A stretch of 64,000 nucleotides of DNA from Helopsaltes ochotensis. Its lineage: Eukaryota; Chordata; Aves; Passeriformes; Locustellidae. Of this stretch, positions 63,201 to 64,000 are shown in pieces; the stretch's first letter is position 1, and each line of letters begins with the position of its first letter. The DNA is taken from positions 124,001 to 188,000 of the forward strand of contig VXBM01001087.1 of assembly GCA_013400155.1 (NCBI GenBank), in the 5' to 3' direction. Position numbers and translations under genes: made by a program. Under the pieces are notes generated by a model. It searched no databases. It was given only the letters and a program-made list of their open reading frames with translations, and was not told where the DNA came from.

Positions 63201-64000
63201 CAAAGTTATGTTTGAAAAGAGCTGGTTATCAGCTACATAGTCAAAATTTTAATTTCCAGCACACAAATGCCTGAATAAAATGAAAAGTCATTTCTGCAAC
63301 AATAAAAATAAAGAGAACTTGACAAATGAGACAAGACTTTTCCATTAATATTTGGTTTAAAATTTACTTTGTTTTATACGACAATGAATATGCTTTGTGT
63401 ATGTGTTGATTTACTGCAAACATTGGAAAAATTGAATTTGAATGTCACAAATAGAAAACCAATTTCAGAAAGATATGCATAGTTCCAGACAGAAACAATC
63501 CTTTAAATCCACATGCAGAAGTAGTTTGTACTGGAAACTCTAGGGGGCTCATCCAAACATTGGGAAAAAAATCTGTACTATTCTACCTAACTTAAGTTTT
63601 GAACATGTGCATGCATATGTATTGACATTGAAAGAACCCAATAGTGTAAATTTCCCTACCCACTCCACACAAATCTATGATTTATAGTATAAAACACAAG
63701 TTGTCTTTAATGTTTATACTGTTGCCAATAAAACAATTCATCAGTTATTTAAAATCCTCAATTCCTTCAGCCTCAAACTGACACAGGAAAGTGTGAAAGA
63801 AAGAGCACCCTCCAAAGCAGCTCTTATAGAAGAGATGAGTGCTGAGGCAAAATAGACGTGAAAAAGTCTTTGCTAGGTTCAATCACCAGCTTGCTGTAGT
63901 GTTTAGCTCCAACTAGACATTTACTTTTTCACTAATTCTAAAAGTCTAGGGCTATACAACCGTATCCTTCATTTTGTATTAGGGACCCCATAATTTTTAT
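60240..64000. other. Unique AT-rich sequence, no gene seen
   Basis: No exon or repeat family supported. The 122-codon plus-strand frame at 62321-62689 is the longest here and is not backed by a domain or by a matching acceptor and donor. A CACCTTAA tandem lies near 60838-60853. Confidence 0.55.

Noticed and set aside
1..64000. tRNA, rRNA, snRNA genes or CRISPR arrays
   Set aside because: No tRNA B-box (GGTTCGANTCC type) seen, no U6 or 5S motifs recognised and no regularly spaced direct repeats with unique spacers. This was by eye; a covariance-model scan would be decisive.

Overview
The window looks like a gene-poor, AT-rich stretch of a bird (sauropsid) nuclear chromosome. The organism call rests on three things. 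CR1 LINEs appear in both orientations, one with the typical (ATTCTATG)-type 3' tail. No mammalian L1, Alu or B elements were recognised. Very old MIR-like and L3/CR1-like remnants survive. There is no operon structure, and I saw no tRNA, rRNA or CRISPR array. I could not identify a species or a chromosome.

Layout. 0-21 kb: unique AT-rich sequence with an L3-like relic (~1.7 kb), a CpG-rich pocket (~3.0 kb), a Maf/AP-1-like palindrome (~5.86 kb), a short strong hairpin (~6.48 kb), homopolymer tracts and a MIR-like relic (~15.95 kb). 21.2-23.4 kb: a nested repeat block made of a 5'-truncated CR1 (minus) followed by two solo LTRs of one endogenous-retrovirus group. The LTRs lie tail to tail, and each is flanked by a matching 4-bp target-site duplication. 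25.6-28 kb: a candidate conserved non-coding element, an isolated CpG-rich island with a minus-strand splice donor, and a composite LTR-like region. 28.7-29 kb: a TATAGA/TATACA satellite around an assembly gap. 31.9-33.1 kb: a degenerate CR1 (plus) with reverse-transcriptase remnants. 35.3-36.0 kb: a third solo LTR carrying a triplicated ~54-bp internal repeat. 37.7-44.5 kb: unique sequence with two enhancer-like segments and a weak terminal-exon candidate. 46.0 kb: a short CR1 tail. 47.8-48.0 kb: a second gap inside poly(T)/(TTTTC)n. 51.3-51.5 kb: a long pyrimidine tract ending in a strong 3' splice-site pattern. 54.5 kb: paired NF-kB-like sites. 59.5-60.0 kb: the best protein-coding candidate, two phase-compatible minus-strand exons whose last one encodes a transmembrane helix and a short tail. 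60.1 kb: a (CCTT)n array. The rest has no gene that I can support.

No complete gene can be supported. Most open frames are short and are explained by chance, by transposon remnants or by simple repeats. The window is probably intergenic or lies inside a very long intron. Any function is more likely to be regulatory (CpG island, enhancer-like segments) than coding. I found no convincing new biological system. The leads most worth checking are the 59.5-60.0 kb exon pair, the orphan CpG island at 26.7-27.1 kb, the triplicated LTR repeat at 35.5 kb and the hairpin at the predicted RNA start of the 22 kb LTR. All family assignments come from reading the sequence; no database search was run.
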